A stretch of 64,000 nt of DNA from positions 1 through 64,000 of the forward strand of contig NZ_JANUCQ010000003.1 in the NCBI RefSeq assembly GCF_024807035.1, read 5' to 3'. The notes under the pieces are model-generated. The model was not told where the DNA came from, did no database searches, and worked only from the letters and a program-made list of their open reading frames with translations. The DNA comes from Methanococcus voltae PS. Its GTDB lineage: Archaea; AGJL01; Methanococci; Methanococcales; Methanococcaceae. The position numbers were made by a program, and so were the translations under genes. Position 1 is the first letter of the stretch; every line of letters starts with the position of its first letter. Of the stretch, positions 40,737-51,363 are shown piece by piece.

Positions 40737-42464
40737 TTATAAATATCTACCCTTTTTTTCAACTTTATCAATCATTTTTAAAGTTTTATCATAATCTTTA
40801 GAAATTTTGTAGCCTTCCAGAATATTATTCCAAATTTCGTCAAATTGTTTGTAATGTGTGCTTATTAGTGCTTTTTTCAAAACAATTAAGTCAATCGCCC
40901 TATCCTCAAAAACGTCAGTATATTTTGCTAATCCAAAATCTAACACATATAATTTAATATTTGATTCATTACATAACCCATTGTCTTGACTAACCATAAA
41001 ATTAGAGGTAGTTAAATCATTGTGAATTATGTTTTCGTTGTGCATTTTAGCAATTGATTCACCGACTCTAATTAATAAATTTTTTAAATCAGGATTTAGA
41101 CATTTATTATTTAATATATAATCTTTTAAAGATACACCGTCGATAAATTCCATTATTATGCTATTTTCATCTTTATTTATATCATAAACTGTAGGGGTGC
41201 AAATTCTTAAATTTTTTACATTATTTAAAAATCTTGCTTCTTTTACCGTTCTTCTTTGTCTTATAAGTATATCCAACTCATTTACACGGTAACCTTTTAC
41301 TATCCTAGTCTTCTTAATAGATTTATTCCCTAAATAATCAATAATTTCAATATCTGCCTCAGCACCCTTTCCAATTAAATTTTCGGGTATTACTCGTTGA
41401 GCTTCATTTATTTTTATATTATCCTCATTATTAATCCAATTTACACCCACCATATCTGCACGGTAATTTGGCATAATTTTTGTATCTGCTAAATCAGTTC
41501 TTTTTCCATTTTTATATTGTAAAATACCTAACCAGCCTATCATAGCCCCATTATCGCCACAGTATTGTTTTTCGGGCACATAGAAGTCAACATTTTGCTC
41601 ATTACACATTTTTTGTAGCATTTCTTTTAAACGGTCGTTTGCAGCAACTCCTCCAACTAACATTACTTCTGACTTATTGGTGTGTGCTAAAGCTCTCTCA
41701 GTTATTTCTGTTAACATTGCGAAAGCCGTTTCTTGTAAAGAGTAGCATACATCTTCCAAAGTATGATTCCCACTGGTATCTTTTGATTTCTTAATTGCCG
41801 CAGTTAGTAATCCAGAAAGAGATAAATCCATACCTTTTATTGTGTAGGGTAATTTTAAGTAATTTCCACGATTTTCCAAATTATCTTTTGATTTCTTTGC
41901 CATTTGTTCGATATATACGCCACCAGGATGTGGTAATCCACAACTTCTTGCAAATTGGTCTAAACAGTTTCCTATAGCTATATCGTGAGTTTCACCAATT
42001 ACTCGATATTTATTACCTACGTAAGCCAAAATTTGGGTATTTCCACCGCTTACATATAATGTTAAAGGGTCTTTTGCAGGTGTTGTTAATTTTCCTATCT
42101 CTACGTGACCTACACAATGATTAACGCCGATTATAGGTTTATTTAGTGAAAGAGCCAAAGCTCTCCCCGCCGTTGCAGTCACTCTTAAACTTGGACCTAA
42201 ACCAGGTCCTTGAGAAAAAGCCACTAAATCAATATCTTTTGGATTCACGTTGTTAAATGCGTCTTTTAAAAGTTTTATAAAGGTTTCCGCGTGATGGTCT
42301 GCAGCTTCACGAGGATTTATTCCTTGTAATGGCGGTTTGTAGATTATTGTATTATTGTACAGTACTTCTCCATCCTCGGTGACTATACCCACTCCTGTTT
42401 TTTCAGCAGTCCCCTCTAAGCCTAAACAGATTAATTTTTTACTTTTTCGATTCATAATTTTCAA
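40737..42464 (-). CDS. Kae1-Bud32 fusion: t6A synthase catalytic subunit and its kinase
   Basis: The 575-residue protein fuses two KEOPS subunits, as in M. jannaschii MJ1130. The N-terminal Kae1 half (to about 325) transfers threonylcarbamoyl to tRNA A37 and shows the metal His pair in [10 protein letters not shown], the [10 protein letters not shown] stretch and [11 protein letters not shown]. The C-terminal Bud32 half (about 345-570) is an atypical kinase with [11 protein letters not shown] and the metal LDFGLAKY. The exact start is uncertain: TTG 42464 or ATG 42455, neither with a clean ribosome-binding site. It works upstream of the methylthiotransferase at 26.5 kb. Codon use matches the neighbours. 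Confidence 0.94.
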   Translation of the reverse strand: MKIMNRKSKKLICLGLEGTAEKTGVGIVTEDGEVLYNNTIIYKPPLQGINPREAADHHAETFIKLLKDAFNNVNPKDIDLVAFSQGPGLGPSLRVTATAGRALALSLNKPIIGVNHCVGHVEIGKLTTPAKDPLTLYVSGGNTQILAYVGNKYRVIGETHDIAIGNCLDQFARSCGLPHPGGVYIEQMAKKSKDNLENRGNYLKLPYTIKGMDLSLSGLLTAAIKKSKDTSGNHTLEDVCYSLQETAFAMLTEITERALAHTNKSEVMLVGGVAANDRLKEMLQKMCNEQNVDFYVPEKQYCGDNGAMIGWLGILQYKNGKRTDLADTKIMPNYRADMVGVNWINNEDNIKINEAQRVIPENLIGKGAEADIEIIDYLGNKSIKKTRIVKGYRVNELDILIRQRRTVKEARFLNNVKNLRICTPTVYDINKDENSIIMEFIDGVSLKDYILNNKCLNPDLKNLLIRVGESIAKMHNENIIHNDLTTSNFMVSQDNGLCNESNIKLYVLDFGLAKYTDVFEDRAIDLIVLKKALISTHYKQFDEIWNNILEGYKISKDYDKTLKMIDKVEKKGRYL

Positions 42465-42725
42465 CTTCGTATCATCTAAAATATTATTCTAAAATATCAT
42501 AATATTGATATGTTAATTAACTATTTAAATTAAATATTTATAATATGTAAGTAAATAAGTATGTGAATTATATCAATTTATAATTTCATAACTCAGAATA
42601 GAAAAAATCATATTTCGAGTAAATATAACAATGATATATCAATAATATTAGTATCTATTAATCAAATATTAAAAATATTAAAAATTAAAATAAAATTATA
42701 ATTCAAATTCATAATGAGGGACATA

Positions 42726-44615
42726 ATGAAAACTTTAATGATACACTCTGATTATTTAGAATATGAAGCTAAACAAAAAACTAAAATGGCTGAAGAAACT
42801 GAAAAATTAAGCGGAAAAATGGACGAATGTTTAACCGTTTTTATAGCGGTTGAAAGAGACGATGAATCCGACCCTGAAGCGGTTGTTAAAAACGTTGTTG
42901 ATGAAATAAAGAAAACTGCTGAAAATTTAAAGGTTGAAAATATTGTATTATACCCATATGCTCACCTTTCAAGTAATTTGGGCTCTCCTGATGTTGCTAA
43001 AAAGATTTTAAAAGATGTTGAAGAAATTTTAGCACCTGAATACAATGTTTTAAGGTCACCATTTGGATGGTACAAGGCATTTAAAATTAGCTGTAAAGGT
43101 CACCCATTAAGTGAACTTTCGAGACAAATTAGTGCTGAAAGAACCGAAGATGCTGAAGAAAAGGAAAAATCAAAAACCACTTTCTATGTTGTAGACAAAG
43201 ACTTTAATTTAATTGAAATGGATGAAAAAAGTGTTAAAACAGTTAAAGATGATGGTTTAAAAGCATTATTAAAACATGAATTAGGAATTAAAGAAAATAA
43301 AGAAGATAGAAAAAGCAAAAAGAAAAGTGAAAGCGAACCTCCTCACGTTACATACATCAAAGAAAAAGAAATTTGTGATTATGAACCAAGTTCAGATGCA
43401 GGTCACTTTAGATGGTACCCAAAAGGTAAATTAATCAGAGATTTATTATCAGACTATGTTTACGACTTAGTTGTTAAATACGGAGCTATGCCTGTTGAAA
43501 CTCCTGTAATGTATGATTTAGGAAACAAAGCAATTAAAGAACATGCTGATAAATTTGGAGAAAGACAATATAGATTCAGACAAAGCAATAAAGACTTAAT
43601 GTTAAGATTTGCTGCTTGCTTTGGTCAATTTATGATGAAAAAAGATATGTACTTATTACCTAAGCACTTACCTTTAAAATTGTACGAATTATCAACCTAC
43701 AGCTTCAGATACGAACAAAGAGGAGAATTAGTAGGTTTAAAAAGATTGAGAGCATTCACAATGCCTGATATGCACACTGTTTGTATAGACATGGAACAAG
43801 CAAAACAAGCATTTGAAGAACAGTTCTGGATGGGCTTAAAAACTGGTGATGACTTAAAAACACCTTACTCAATCATATTTAGATTTACAAAAGACTTCTA
43901 CGATGAACACAAAGATTGGTTATACAACATAATCACAGAATATAGAGCTAAATACGAAAAAGATGTAATTTTAGAAATTTTACCTGCAAGAAAACACTAC
44001 TGGATTGGTAAAGTTGATATGGCTGTTGTAGATAGCTTTGGAAGACCTATTGAAAACCCTACAGTTCAAATCGATGTAGAAAGTGCAAAAAGATTTGACA
44101 TTACTGTAAATGATGGCGATAAAAAAATAAACCCTATTATATTACACTGTTCACCTACAGGTAGTGTTGAGAGAGTATTATGTGGTTTATTAGAAGGAGC
44201 TTACTTAAACACTCTCGAAGACGTGCCTCCAATGTTACCTACTTGGTTAGCACCTATTCAAGTTAGAGTTATACCAGTTTCCGATAAACATCAAGAATAT
44301 GCGCTTTCAGTTGCTGAAACATTAAGAGCTAATGGAATAAGGGCTGATTACGACGATAGAGAAGAAAGTATCGGTAAAAAAATCAGAAATGCGGGTAAAG
44401 ACTGGTCTATGTACGTTGTAGTTATTGGTGACGAGGAAATGGAAAAAGGTAACTTAAATGTAACCGTTAGAGCTAAATCTTCAACCAAAAAACCAGTTAA
44501 AGAAGTAATGACCTTAGATGAGTTAATAACGAATATAAAATCAGAAACTGAAGATTGTCCGGTTAGGCCATTGCCATTACCTATCAAATGCTCAGTACAA
44601 CCAATATTTAGATAA
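42726..44615 (+). CDS. thrS: threonyl-tRNA synthetase (archaeal type)
   Basis: The 629-residue class II enzyme has the archaeal N-terminal editing domain (about 1-145), related to D-aminoacyl-tRNA deacylase, which removes Ser from tRNA-Thr. A charged linker follows near 145-215. The catalytic core has zinc-site residues around AACFGQFM near 298 and the class II motifs, with YELSTYSFRYEQRGE near 320-334 as motif 2. A C-terminal anticodon-binding domain includes QVRVIPVSDKH. ATG 42726 follows GAGGGACAT; an earlier ATG four codons upstream forms part of that site. Confidence 0.96.
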   Translation: MKTLMIHSDYLEYEAKQKTKMAEETEKLSGKMDECLTVFIAVERDDESDPEAVVKNVVDEIKKTAENLKVENIVLYPYAHLSSNLGSPDVAKKILKDVEEILAPEYNVLRSPFGWYKAFKISCKGHPLSELSRQISAERTEDAEEKEKSKTTFYVVDKDFNLIEMDEKSVKTVKDDGLKALLKHELGIKENKEDRKSKKKSESEPPHVTYIKEKEICDYEPSSDAGHFRWYPKGKLIRDLLSDYVYDLVVKYGAMPVETPVMYDLGNKAIKEHADKFGERQYRFRQSNKDLMLRFAACFGQFMMKKDMYLLPKHLPLKLYELSTYSFRYEQRGELVGLKRLRAFTMPDMHTVCIDMEQAKQAFEEQFWMGLKTGDDLKTPYSIIFRFTKDFYDEHKDWLYNIITEYRAKYEKDVILEILPARKHYWIGKVDMAVVDSFGRPIENPTVQIDVESAKRFDITVNDGDKKINPIILHCSPTGSVERVLCGLLEGAYLNTLEDVPPMLPTWLAPIQVRVIPVSDKHQEYALSVAETLRANGIRADYDDREESIGKKIRNAGKDWSMYVVVIGDEEMEKGNLNVTVRAKSSTKKPVKEVMTLDELITNIKSETEDCPVRPLPLPIKCSVQPIFR

Positions 44616-44767
44616 GAACTTAAAAATAAAAATAAAAATAATTTAATAAAATACTAAAATACTTTTTTTTCATTTTTGAGATGTTTAAAATTTAAAATAA
44701 ATAATTTATTAAAAAAGATATAATTTATATTATATTATTTTATGTTATAATTCTATAGTTAAGTTAA

Positions 44768-45406
44768 TTATGCTTTTTCGTTCCTACTTAATGCGATTAT
44801 CCCATTTGCAACGGAAACAGCTACTGGAGTTCCTCCTTTTGGACCTATTGTTGAAATAGCGCTATTTTCGGAATTTCTTAATAATTCTTTAGATTCTGCA
44901 GCCTTTACAAAGCCCACCGGTGCCCCCACAACTAGAGCAGGTTTTATATTTTCTTCTTTTGTCAATCTAACAATTTCTATTAATGCTGTTGGTGCATTTC
45001 CGATTACTACAACTCCACCGTCAATTTTGTCTTTTAATAATCTCATTGCAGCTTCTGCTCTTGTTATTTGTTCTTTTTTTGCCAATTCGATTGTTTCTTC
45101 ACTTTTTATATTGTTATAGATATTTTCATACCGAATTCCTGCTTCAACCATTGAAATATCTACGATTATAGGTTTTCCATTCTTTATTGCTTCGACACCG
45201 TTTTTTACTGCGTCATCTGTAAAATCCATTAATTTTGCATATTCGGGGTCAGCAGTTGCGTGAACAACTCTTTCAATTATACCCATTTGTTCTTCAGTGT
45301 AATCCTCGTATTTTGTTCCTAAAACATCTTTTATCTTTGATTTTACTATTTCTCTTGATTTTTCGGCAATATCTAATCCATTTTTGGTAATGGCTCCCAT
45401 AAACAT
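44768..45406 (-). CDS. cbiC: precorrin-8X/cobalt-precorrin-8 methylmutase
   Basis: The 212-residue CbiC moves a methyl group from C-11 to C-12, forming cobyrinate in the anaerobic corrinoid path. The active-site His is in VVHATADPEYAKL near residues 49-61. Later, GNAPTALIEIVRL and VGAPVGFVKAAESKELL are family features. The start ATG 45406 has GGTGAAATA upstream. No other cbi biosynthesis gene is adjacent; the cobalt transporter and CbiA lie 7-15 kb away. Confidence 0.94.
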   Translation of the reverse strand: MFMGAITKNGLDIAEKSREIVKSKIKDVLGTKYEDYTEEQMGIIERVVHATADPEYAKLMDFTDDAVKNGVEAIKNGKPIIVDISMVEAGIRYENIYNNIKSEETIELAKKEQITRAEAAMRLLKDKIDGGVVVIGNAPTALIEIVRLTKEENIKPALVVGAPVGFVKAAESKELLRNSENSAISTIGPKGGTPVAVSVANGIIALSRNEKA

Positions 45407-45683
45407 TATTTCACCAGCTGTCTAAAGTTTTTAAATTTTATAAAGTTTTATAATTTAAATTTCAAGTTTATATAATGATTGTAATATATTTTCGTATTAT
45501 TTATTAAAGTTATGTTTAATTATATTATTATTTAATTTATTATAGTACTATAAAATACAATATTATAAATAGATATGGAAATTAATTTTAAGTAATTTTA
45601 AGTTGATATTTAATAATATCTTTGAAAATAAAAACAAAAAAATATGATGAAAAAAGTAAAAATTCATTTTTTTTTGAATTAGA

Positions 45684-46133
45684 TTAAATATACACATATA
45701 TTTCGTTATCTAAAACTTTTATAATTTCAGATTCCTGGTCTAATTCAGTATTAATTATTTCAATATCGGCTTTTAAACAGTCTTGTATTGCTACGCTTAA
45801 TATATGTTGAACATTTTCATCTTTTGAATATAGTTTAACAGGTATTTTGTGGAATTTTGATAATCTTGCAATATCTCTTAATGCAAATCTCATTTCAGTG
45901 TACAATACCACATTGGCCATAGCTTCTTCAACATTTTTCTTAAAACCAAATAATACAGGGTATTCTTGTTGCGTTATCTCATCTTTTTTAACTTCGTGTT
46001 GAACTTCGTAGTTTGATAGTAATCTGCCAATTACTGATTGAGGCAAGCCTGCAGGGATTTTTACTTCAATAATATCAAATTCGGGGTTGTTAAATTCGTT
46101 ATTTTCTTTATTTTCGCTATTTTTTGCATCCAT
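45684..46133 (-). CDS. hypothetical protein next to rfcS
   Basis: I do not recognise this 149-residue protein. After about 18 acidic, Asn-rich residues it becomes an alpha/beta domain: FDIIEVKIPAGLPQSVIG, then a helix with RFALRDIARLSK near 85-97, and further strands to the end. No Cys/His metal site or catalytic motif is evident, and there is no membrane segment. The start ATG 46133 follows GATGTGA; a GTG three codons earlier is part of that site. It lies 121 bases downstream of rfcS on the same strand and may be co-transcribed with it, so a role in replication or nucleic-acid binding can be suspected but not shown. Confidence 0.6.
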   Translation of the reverse strand: MDAKNSENKENNEFNNPEFDIIEVKIPAGLPQSVIGRLLSNYEVQHEVKKDEITQQEYPVLFGFKKNVEEAMANVVLYTEMRFALRDIARLSKFHKIPVKLYSKDENVQHILSVAIQDCLKADIEIINTELDQESEIIKVLDNEIYVYI

Positions 46134-46254
46134 TTTTTTCACATCATTTATTGTTAGATTGTCTAAATATTACATCATTAAAGTTAATCAAAACTATGAC
46201 TTACTACGATATATATTTATTTGAAATTAATTTATACCATAATGTAAAATTAAC

Positions 46255-47199
46255 TTATAATGCCCCTAATTTAGCCAATAACGCTGATAACTGAATTCTA
46301 TCGTTTCCGCCTTCTACAATCCTAAAGTCGCATTCTGCTATAGCTTCAATTAAAGATATTTTTTCATGCTCTTCGATATCCAAATATGGAACTTCCCTAA
46401 AGATTTGAGTAAGGATATCTTGTCCACCCATTCCCCAATCGACCATTAGTTTATAAAGTTGTTCCCTTGATTCCATAAATCTTGCGTTTAATGCTAAATC
46501 TAACATTTTCTTAATTTCGTCAGGTCTAGCCCTTGAAGATACTTTGTAAACTATATCTTCATCAATTTCATTGGAAACAGCCGCTGCAGTCTGCAAAACA
46601 TTTATTGATTTTCTCATATCGCCTTCTGATACGTAAATTATTGCGTCACTACCACTTTTATCCAAGGTTATATTTTCACTTTTTGAGATGTATTCCATGT
46701 ATTCTAAAACATCTTCTGTTTTTAATGGCGAAAATCTAAATATTGCACATCTTGATTGAATTGGAGGAATAATCTTACTTGGATAGTTGCAACTTAAAAT
46801 AAACCTACATATATCGGAGTATTTTTCCATTGTACGTCTTAAAGCATTTTGAGCATCAGATGTTAAAGCGTCACTCTCGTCAAGGAATATGACTTTAAAT
46901 GGTGCATCTCCGATTGGTTTTGTTCTTGCGAAATCCTTTACTTTTGTCCTTATTACGTCAATACCTCTCTCATCAGAGCTGTTTAATTCCAAAAAGTTTT
47001 CTCTCCACTCTTCGCCATAAAGGTCCTTTGCTAAGCATAACGCTGCAGTGGTTTTTCCAACACCCGGTGAACCACTAAATAGTAAATGTGGCATTGATTG
47101 CTTTTCAACATAATTTTTAAGTCTTTCTATTATTTCTTTTTGACCCACAATTTCGCTTAAAGTATTTGGTCTGTATTTTTCAACCCATGGCTTTTGCAT
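46255..47199 (-). CDS. rfcS: replication factor C small subunit
   Basis: The 314-residue AAA+ ATPase is the repeated subunit of the clamp loader that opens PCNA at primer ends. Walker A reads SGSPGVGKTTAALCL near 42-56, Walker B VIFLDESDALT near 103-113, and the SRC motif QSRCAIFRFSP near 148-158 supplies the arginine finger. No intein interrupts the gene. GAGGGA lies before the ATG. The large subunit is not in the window. Confidence 0.96.
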   Translation of the reverse strand: MQKPWVEKYRPNTLSEIVGQKEIIERLKNYVEKQSMPHLLFSGSPGVGKTTAALCLAKDLYGEEWRENFLELNSSDERGIDVIRTKVKDFARTKPIGDAPFKVIFLDESDALTSDAQNALRRTMEKYSDICRFILSCNYPSKIIPPIQSRCAIFRFSPLKTEDVLEYMEYISKSENITLDKSGSDAIIYVSEGDMRKSINVLQTAAAVSNEIDEDIVYKVSSRARPDEIKKMLDLALNARFMESREQLYKLMVDWGMGGQDILTQIFREVPYLDIEEHEKISLIEAIAECDFRIVEGGNDRIQLSALLAKLGAL

Positions 47200-47368
47200 A
47201 TTTTCCCTCGATTACTAAAAGATTAATTTTTAAAATAAATTAACGATAATATTATAATCGTTATAGAATGTTAAATAATATCTAATATCTTTTAAGGTTT
47301 ATTTATATATTTATAAATTAATTTAAAGTATTAATGTAATCTACTTTTATTCTATTATTATTCTACGT

Positions 47369-48586
47369 TTATTCTTTAGAAAATGTATATTTTATTAATT
47401 CTCCAAAGCGGGATTTTACAATATTTTTCTTACCTAAAACTTTAGCGTGAGCATCTAATTCAATAATACCATAGTCAAACATGTCTTTTATTGGATAATA
47501 AAGTCTAGGACCGTCACTTATGCCAACTGTAACCGCATTAGGGTTTTTTTCTTTAATCTGGCTAAGTACTTTATCGTCTAAAGCGTGCGGTACTCCTGAA
47601 ACAAATATAATATCTGGAATTTCATCAATATTATTTGAATTAGATAACTTATTCAATATTTCGGAAGCTTTAGAACCTGTAATTGGATATTCATCTAATC
47701 CACCCGTTATATAATCTATGGTTATCCCATTTTCCTTAAATTCTGATAATACATTTTTTGCATCGTTTTTTACTTTTTCAAATCCTACACTATTGTCTAA
47801 ATTTGCAATGTTTATTATGGCCGCATCATCTTTGAAAGCTTTGTTTATTTCCACGATAGGGTGTGAAAATAAGTACGATGTTTCTTTCTTCGCATTTAAA
47901 ACACAAGCTATTACAGGCTTTGATTTAACGTTATTTAAGTTATCTAAATCACTTGAACTATTGGAACTATTTGAATTTCTTATTTTTTCCTTGAATATTT
48001 TTATTACTTCATCGATATCATCGTCGTAAGTTGGCTTTAAATATTTTTTCTTTGCCATTCCCTTGGCTTTTTCTACTTCAGTAGCTTTATTCAATAATTC
48101 AACCTGCCTATTAAATTCTTCTTCAGAAATTAAATTTACATCTAAAGCACTTTCCATTGCTCTAATAGCGCCTATTGTATTGTCTGTAAGTCCACTGTGG
48201 ATATCTACGGCAAGTATTAATTCATTGTCTCCATATTCCTCATTTAAACCAGTTATATCTTCACCGATTATCATACTAGCACAAGTTCCTACAACTCCTA
48301 TTTTTAATAATCTAGAGCTTTTAAGGTTTTTAGGGTCTTTTGAATCTTCTTCACGTAAATAGGATATTACATCATCAATTACGTTCTTTAATTTTTCAGT
48401 TGCGCCAAATATGAAGTCATTTTCATTCATAGCCGTTGTAAATACCCTTATGCCATCTATTTCCAAAAGTCTTGCAGTTCTAAAACAGCAACCACTAGGT
48501 CCGTGCATAATTATGGCATCTACGCCCATATCTCTTAGTTGGTACATTGTTGCGGCTATTGGAGAAGGTCTAGGGTGTAATATCAC
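47369..48586 (-). CDS. cfbD: Ni-sirohydrochlorin a,c-diamide reductive cyclase subunit CfbD
   Basis: The 405-residue NifD-like protein, with the NifH-like CfbC, reduces and cyclises Ni-sirohydrochlorin a,c-diamide in F430 synthesis. It starts VILHPRPSPIAATMYQLRD, then HGPSGCCFRTARLLE with Cys33-Cys34, and VVGTCASMIIGED near 94, supplying cluster cysteines. A Ser/Asn-rich stretch near residue 205 is a low-complexity insertion. The start is GTG 48586, preceded by AGTGATAA; this removes 25 residues that would otherwise lengthen the N-terminus beyond the family norm. Confidence 0.92.
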   Translation of the reverse strand: MILHPRPSPIAATMYQLRDMGVDAIIMHGPSGCCFRTARLLEIDGIRVFTTAMNENDFIFGATEKLKNVIDDVISYLREEDSKDPKNLKSSRLLKIGVVGTCASMIIGEDITGLNEEYGDNELILAVDIHSGLTDNTIGAIRAMESALDVNLISEEEFNRQVELLNKATEVEKAKGMAKKKYLKPTYDDDIDEVIKIFKEKIRNSNSSNSSSDLDNLNNVKSKPVIACVLNAKKETSYLFSHPIVEINKAFKDDAAIINIANLDNSVGFEKVKNDAKNVLSEFKENGITIDYITGGLDEYPITGSKASEILNKLSNSNNIDEIPDIIFVSGVPHALDDKVLSQIKEKNPNAVTVGISDGPRLYYPIKDMFDYGIIELDAHAKVLGKKNIVKSRFGELIKYTFSKE

Positions 48587-49005
48587 GTTATCACTCGTAT
48601 TTTTATAAATGCTATATTTTTTATGATATAGTACGATTATAAGATTAATATAATTAATCATAATTCGATTATAATATAGAATATTATTAAATTTATTATT
48701 AGTAATAATATCAGTTATGCACTATTAATATTTTATCAATCAGATACAATATTTTATAATTTTTATAGGATTTTTTCAGTATTTTATCATTAATTCATAA
48801 GATGATTTGGGATATATAATATATTTTATATATTATAAGATATATTAAAATTTATAGAGTCAATATTATTAGTTAGACATTTAAATTTGGATTAACTTTA
48901 GTTACAGCATTTAAAAGCGTGGCTTAAAATACATAGATAATATAAAAATAAAACTAAAATAAAACTAAAATAAACTATGAAAACGTGCTTTGGAGGAAGA
49001 AAAGC
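48587..49005. other. divergent spacer between cfbD and DUF211 genes
   Basis: AT-rich region. A TATA-like GATATATAATAT near 48810 would start the DUF211 transcript with a leader of about 160 nt. AATAAAACTA-type units repeat three times at about 48948-48974. No gene or RNA structure is seen. Confidence 0.45.
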
Positions 49006-49296
49006 GTGACAAAACTTAGAAGAGTAGTTCTTGACGTATTAAAAACACACGAACCCAAATTAACAGATTTAGCACTTGAAATTTGTGCTTTGGAGGGTAT
49101 CGATGGTGTAAATATCACAGTATATGAAATCGATAAATCCACGGAAAGTGTTAAAATTACTATAGAAGGCTACGATTTAGATTACGACGTTATTAAAGAT
49201 GTAATTGAAACAATGAACGGTGTTATACATAGTATCGACGAGGTAGCTGCAGGTACTAAAATTGTAGACGAAGTTAAAACTCCCCAAGATAGATAA
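49006..49296 (+). CDS. DUF211 protein
   Basis: The 96-residue protein is a small ferredoxin-like alpha/beta fold of the DUF211 family: RRVVLDVLKTHEPKLTDLA near 4-22, then EGIDGVNITVYEIDKSTESV and NGVIHSIDEVAAG near 75-87. Known members form ring-like oligomers and are of uncertain function, with metal binding suggested for some. The start is GTG 49006, directly after GGAGG; an earlier GTG in frame would place that site inside the gene. It lies upstream of rnp3 on the same strand. Confidence 0.85.
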   Translation: MTKLRRVVLDVLKTHEPKLTDLALEICALEGIDGVNITVYEIDKSTESVKITIEGYDLDYDVIKDVIETMNGVIHSIDEVAAGTKIVDEVKTPQDR

Positions 49297-49466
49297 ATAA
49301 TTTATATTAATTTTATTATTATTTTTAAAATTTAAAATAAAGATTATTGTGATATTATACGATAGTTTAAAGTAATCATGACTTAGTATATTAATTTTAT
49401 AGTGCTTAACATTTAAATTAAAGTACCAATAACGTTTTACAGGTTAAAAATTCAAAAAGGACAAAT

Positions 49467-50294
49467 ATGACTAAAAATACTAAAAACGAATTCAAAAAGG
49501 ACGAAAAAGAATATATTGATATAAACTACATCAATACATCCGAAGGAATTGAATATTTAAAAAAAATCGGATGGAAAGGCTTTGTTTTTACTCAAAATGT
49601 ACACTTATCAAAAAAAGTAGAAAAAAATACGGCTGGAAAATCAGATAAAATTGAAGTAGAAAAAACGGATTATAGCAAAGAAAAATATTTAGAGTGTAAA
49701 GAATTAGGTAATACTGCAGGTTTAAATGTTTATTCAGGAATTTTATTGTATGCTTCAGGCGTTAAAGATTTAGAAAAAGGCATAAAAAAATATAGGGGCA
49801 AATGTGATGTATTAATGGTAAAAGGTGGAGATTTAGATATTAATAGGTTTGCACTTGAAAAAGATGACGTAGATATATTAACATCCCCAGCATTTAGACG
49901 TTTAGACTCTGGAATAGACCATATAACCGCTAGATTAGGTAGCGTGCATAGAGTAGGCTTAAATTTAAATTTTTCGGATATTTTAGTAAAAAAAGGCTAT
50001 GAAATAGCAAGACTATTAAATTCATACCAAAGAAATATCAAACTTGCTAAAAAATATAACACTCCGGTTATTATATCAACTGGCGCTAAAAATATGTACC
50101 AAATAAAATCTCCAGAAAATTTAAGAAGTTTTTTAACAACCATTTCTAATTTAGAATATGCTAAACTTAGCATGGGTCAAATGAACAATATTATAAGTTA
50201 TAGAACCAAATTAAAAGAAAATAATGTACTAATGTATGGTTTAGAATTTGAAAAAGTTGAAAAAAAAGCTGAAAATATTGAAAAAGAAATATAA
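49467..50294 (+). CDS. rnp3: ribonuclease P protein component 3 (Rpp30)
   Basis: The 275-residue protein is the archaeal RNase P subunit that matures tRNA 5' ends, a TIM-barrel of PHP origin that has lost the metal sites. Matching stretches are VYSGILLYASGVKDLEKGI near 91-109, MVKGGDLDINRFALE near 118-132, LTSPAFRRLDSGIDHITARL near 139-158 and VIISTGAKNMYQIKSP near 203-218. The first 20 residues are charged and Asn-rich. A Lys-rich insertion near 50-70 is poorly conserved in appearance. AGGAC precedes the ATG. Confidence 0.92.
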   Translation: MTKNTKNEFKKDEKEYIDINYINTSEGIEYLKKIGWKGFVFTQNVHLSKKVEKNTAGKSDKIEVEKTDYSKEKYLECKELGNTAGLNVYSGILLYASGVKDLEKGIKKYRGKCDVLMVKGGDLDINRFALEKDDVDILTSPAFRRLDSGIDHITARLGSVHRVGLNLNFSDILVKKGYEIARLLNSYQRNIKLAKKYNTPVIISTGAKNMYQIKSPENLRSFLTTISNLEYAKLSMGQMNNIISYRTKLKENNVLMYGLEFEKVEKKAENIEKEI

Positions 50295-50368
50295 ACTACA
50301 TATAAATGTGTAAAATAATACAAATTATAATTTATAGTTATTATGTTATGTTTATAATTACATATTGA

Positions 50369-51238
50369 TTATAAATTAAATACTTCTTTTGCATTTTCCC
50401 CTAACATTTTATTTATTAAATCATTTGCACTATAATTTACAGATTTTAAATACCCCGAATTTTTTTCCAAAACAACTTTCATCTTTAAAAGACTGTATAT
50501 ATCAGAAGGGGCACTTGAAATATCACTGTTTATCATTATTTTTAAATTATTTGACTCCCTAAGCGCTTTTAAATCCTCTCGCTCATAAACGTATTTGATT
50601 AAATCCATTGCTGATTCAGGCGTTAATTTTTGAGGTTGTACTGTGAAACCCATATGAATATTATTTTTATAATCGGGATTTTCAGAAATTTTTAAATCGT
50701 TTGTTTTTACAATGTAATCCAGTATTAAATCAATATTTTCATAATCTACATGTTCTATGATGATATTGGTTGTTAAATCGCTCTCATCGATTACTTCTAA
50801 TAATTCTTTGGTAATCTCTCTTTTATTGGTTCTTGGTGTATGAAGTACTATAGGCTTTTTTAAACTCTCTGCTAAATCCATTTGCTTTTTTAAGATTATT
50901 ATTTCGGTTTCAGTAGCTAATTCTAGCCCTACTTCGCCTAAGCCTACAACTTTCTCATTTTTTAAATATTCTTTGATTATTTGATAATCAATGTCATCTA
51001 TCTTTTGAGGTATAGCCCTTGGATGAATGCCAATACAGACATAGTATTTTAAACCTACCTTTTCAAATCTCTTTGGTTCGAACATTAATAATTTGTCAAA
51101 ATGAGCCCTGGAGACTTCGAATGAGTAAACTGGCATAGGGTCATGTGCATGAGTAATTACGCCATCTAAAAATTTCGATAAAGCTTCTAAATCTTCAAAT
51201 GAGCGAGTGTCAGAATGAATATGACTATCAATTAACAT
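50369..51238 (-). CDS. TatD-like metal-dependent hydrolase (COG1099)
   Basis: The 289-residue amidohydrolase-fold protein has the HxH motif in IDSHIHSDTRS near 3-13 and a His-rich THAHDP near 30. YYVCIGIHPRAIP near 65, a metal Glu in VGLGEVGLEL near 97 and LHTPRTN near 129 continue the pattern. This fits the archaeal TatD relative COG1099, for which a phosphatase or nuclease activity is plausible but the substrate is unknown. GGTGAT precedes the ATG. The convergent neighbour is rnp3. Confidence 0.82.
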   Translation of the reverse strand: MLIDSHIHSDTRSFEDLEALSKFLDGVITHAHDPMPVYSFEVSRAHFDKLLMFEPKRFEKVGLKYYVCIGIHPRAIPQKIDDIDYQIIKEYLKNEKVVGLGEVGLELATETEIIILKKQMDLAESLKKPIVLHTPRTNKREITKELLEVIDESDLTTNIIIEHVDYENIDLILDYIVKTNDLKISENPDYKNNIHMGFTVQPQKLTPESAMDLIKYVYEREDLKALRESNNLKIMINSDISSAPSDIYSLLKMKVVLEKNSGYLKSVNYSANDLINKMLGENAKEVFNL

Positions 51239-51264
51239 AATACAATCACCTTAAAAAAATAAAA

Positions 51265-51306
51265 ATTATTATTAGTATTATTAGTATTATTAGTATTAGT
51301 ATTATT
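51265..51306. repeat. ATT/AGT microsatellite
   Basis: ATT units interrupted by AGT at two-unit spacing lie upstream of the TatD-like gene. It is a relative of the compound repeats at 9806 and 30167. Confidence 0.85.
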
Positions 51307-51363
51307 TAATATATTATTCAATATGTTGTTTATTAAGGTATTTATATTATATGGAAAGTGTTA

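Noticed and set aside
42465-42725. transcription unit or small RNA between kae1-bud32 and thrS
   Set aside because: Only AT-rich sequence with weak TATA-like elements; nothing folds or encodes a recognisable product.
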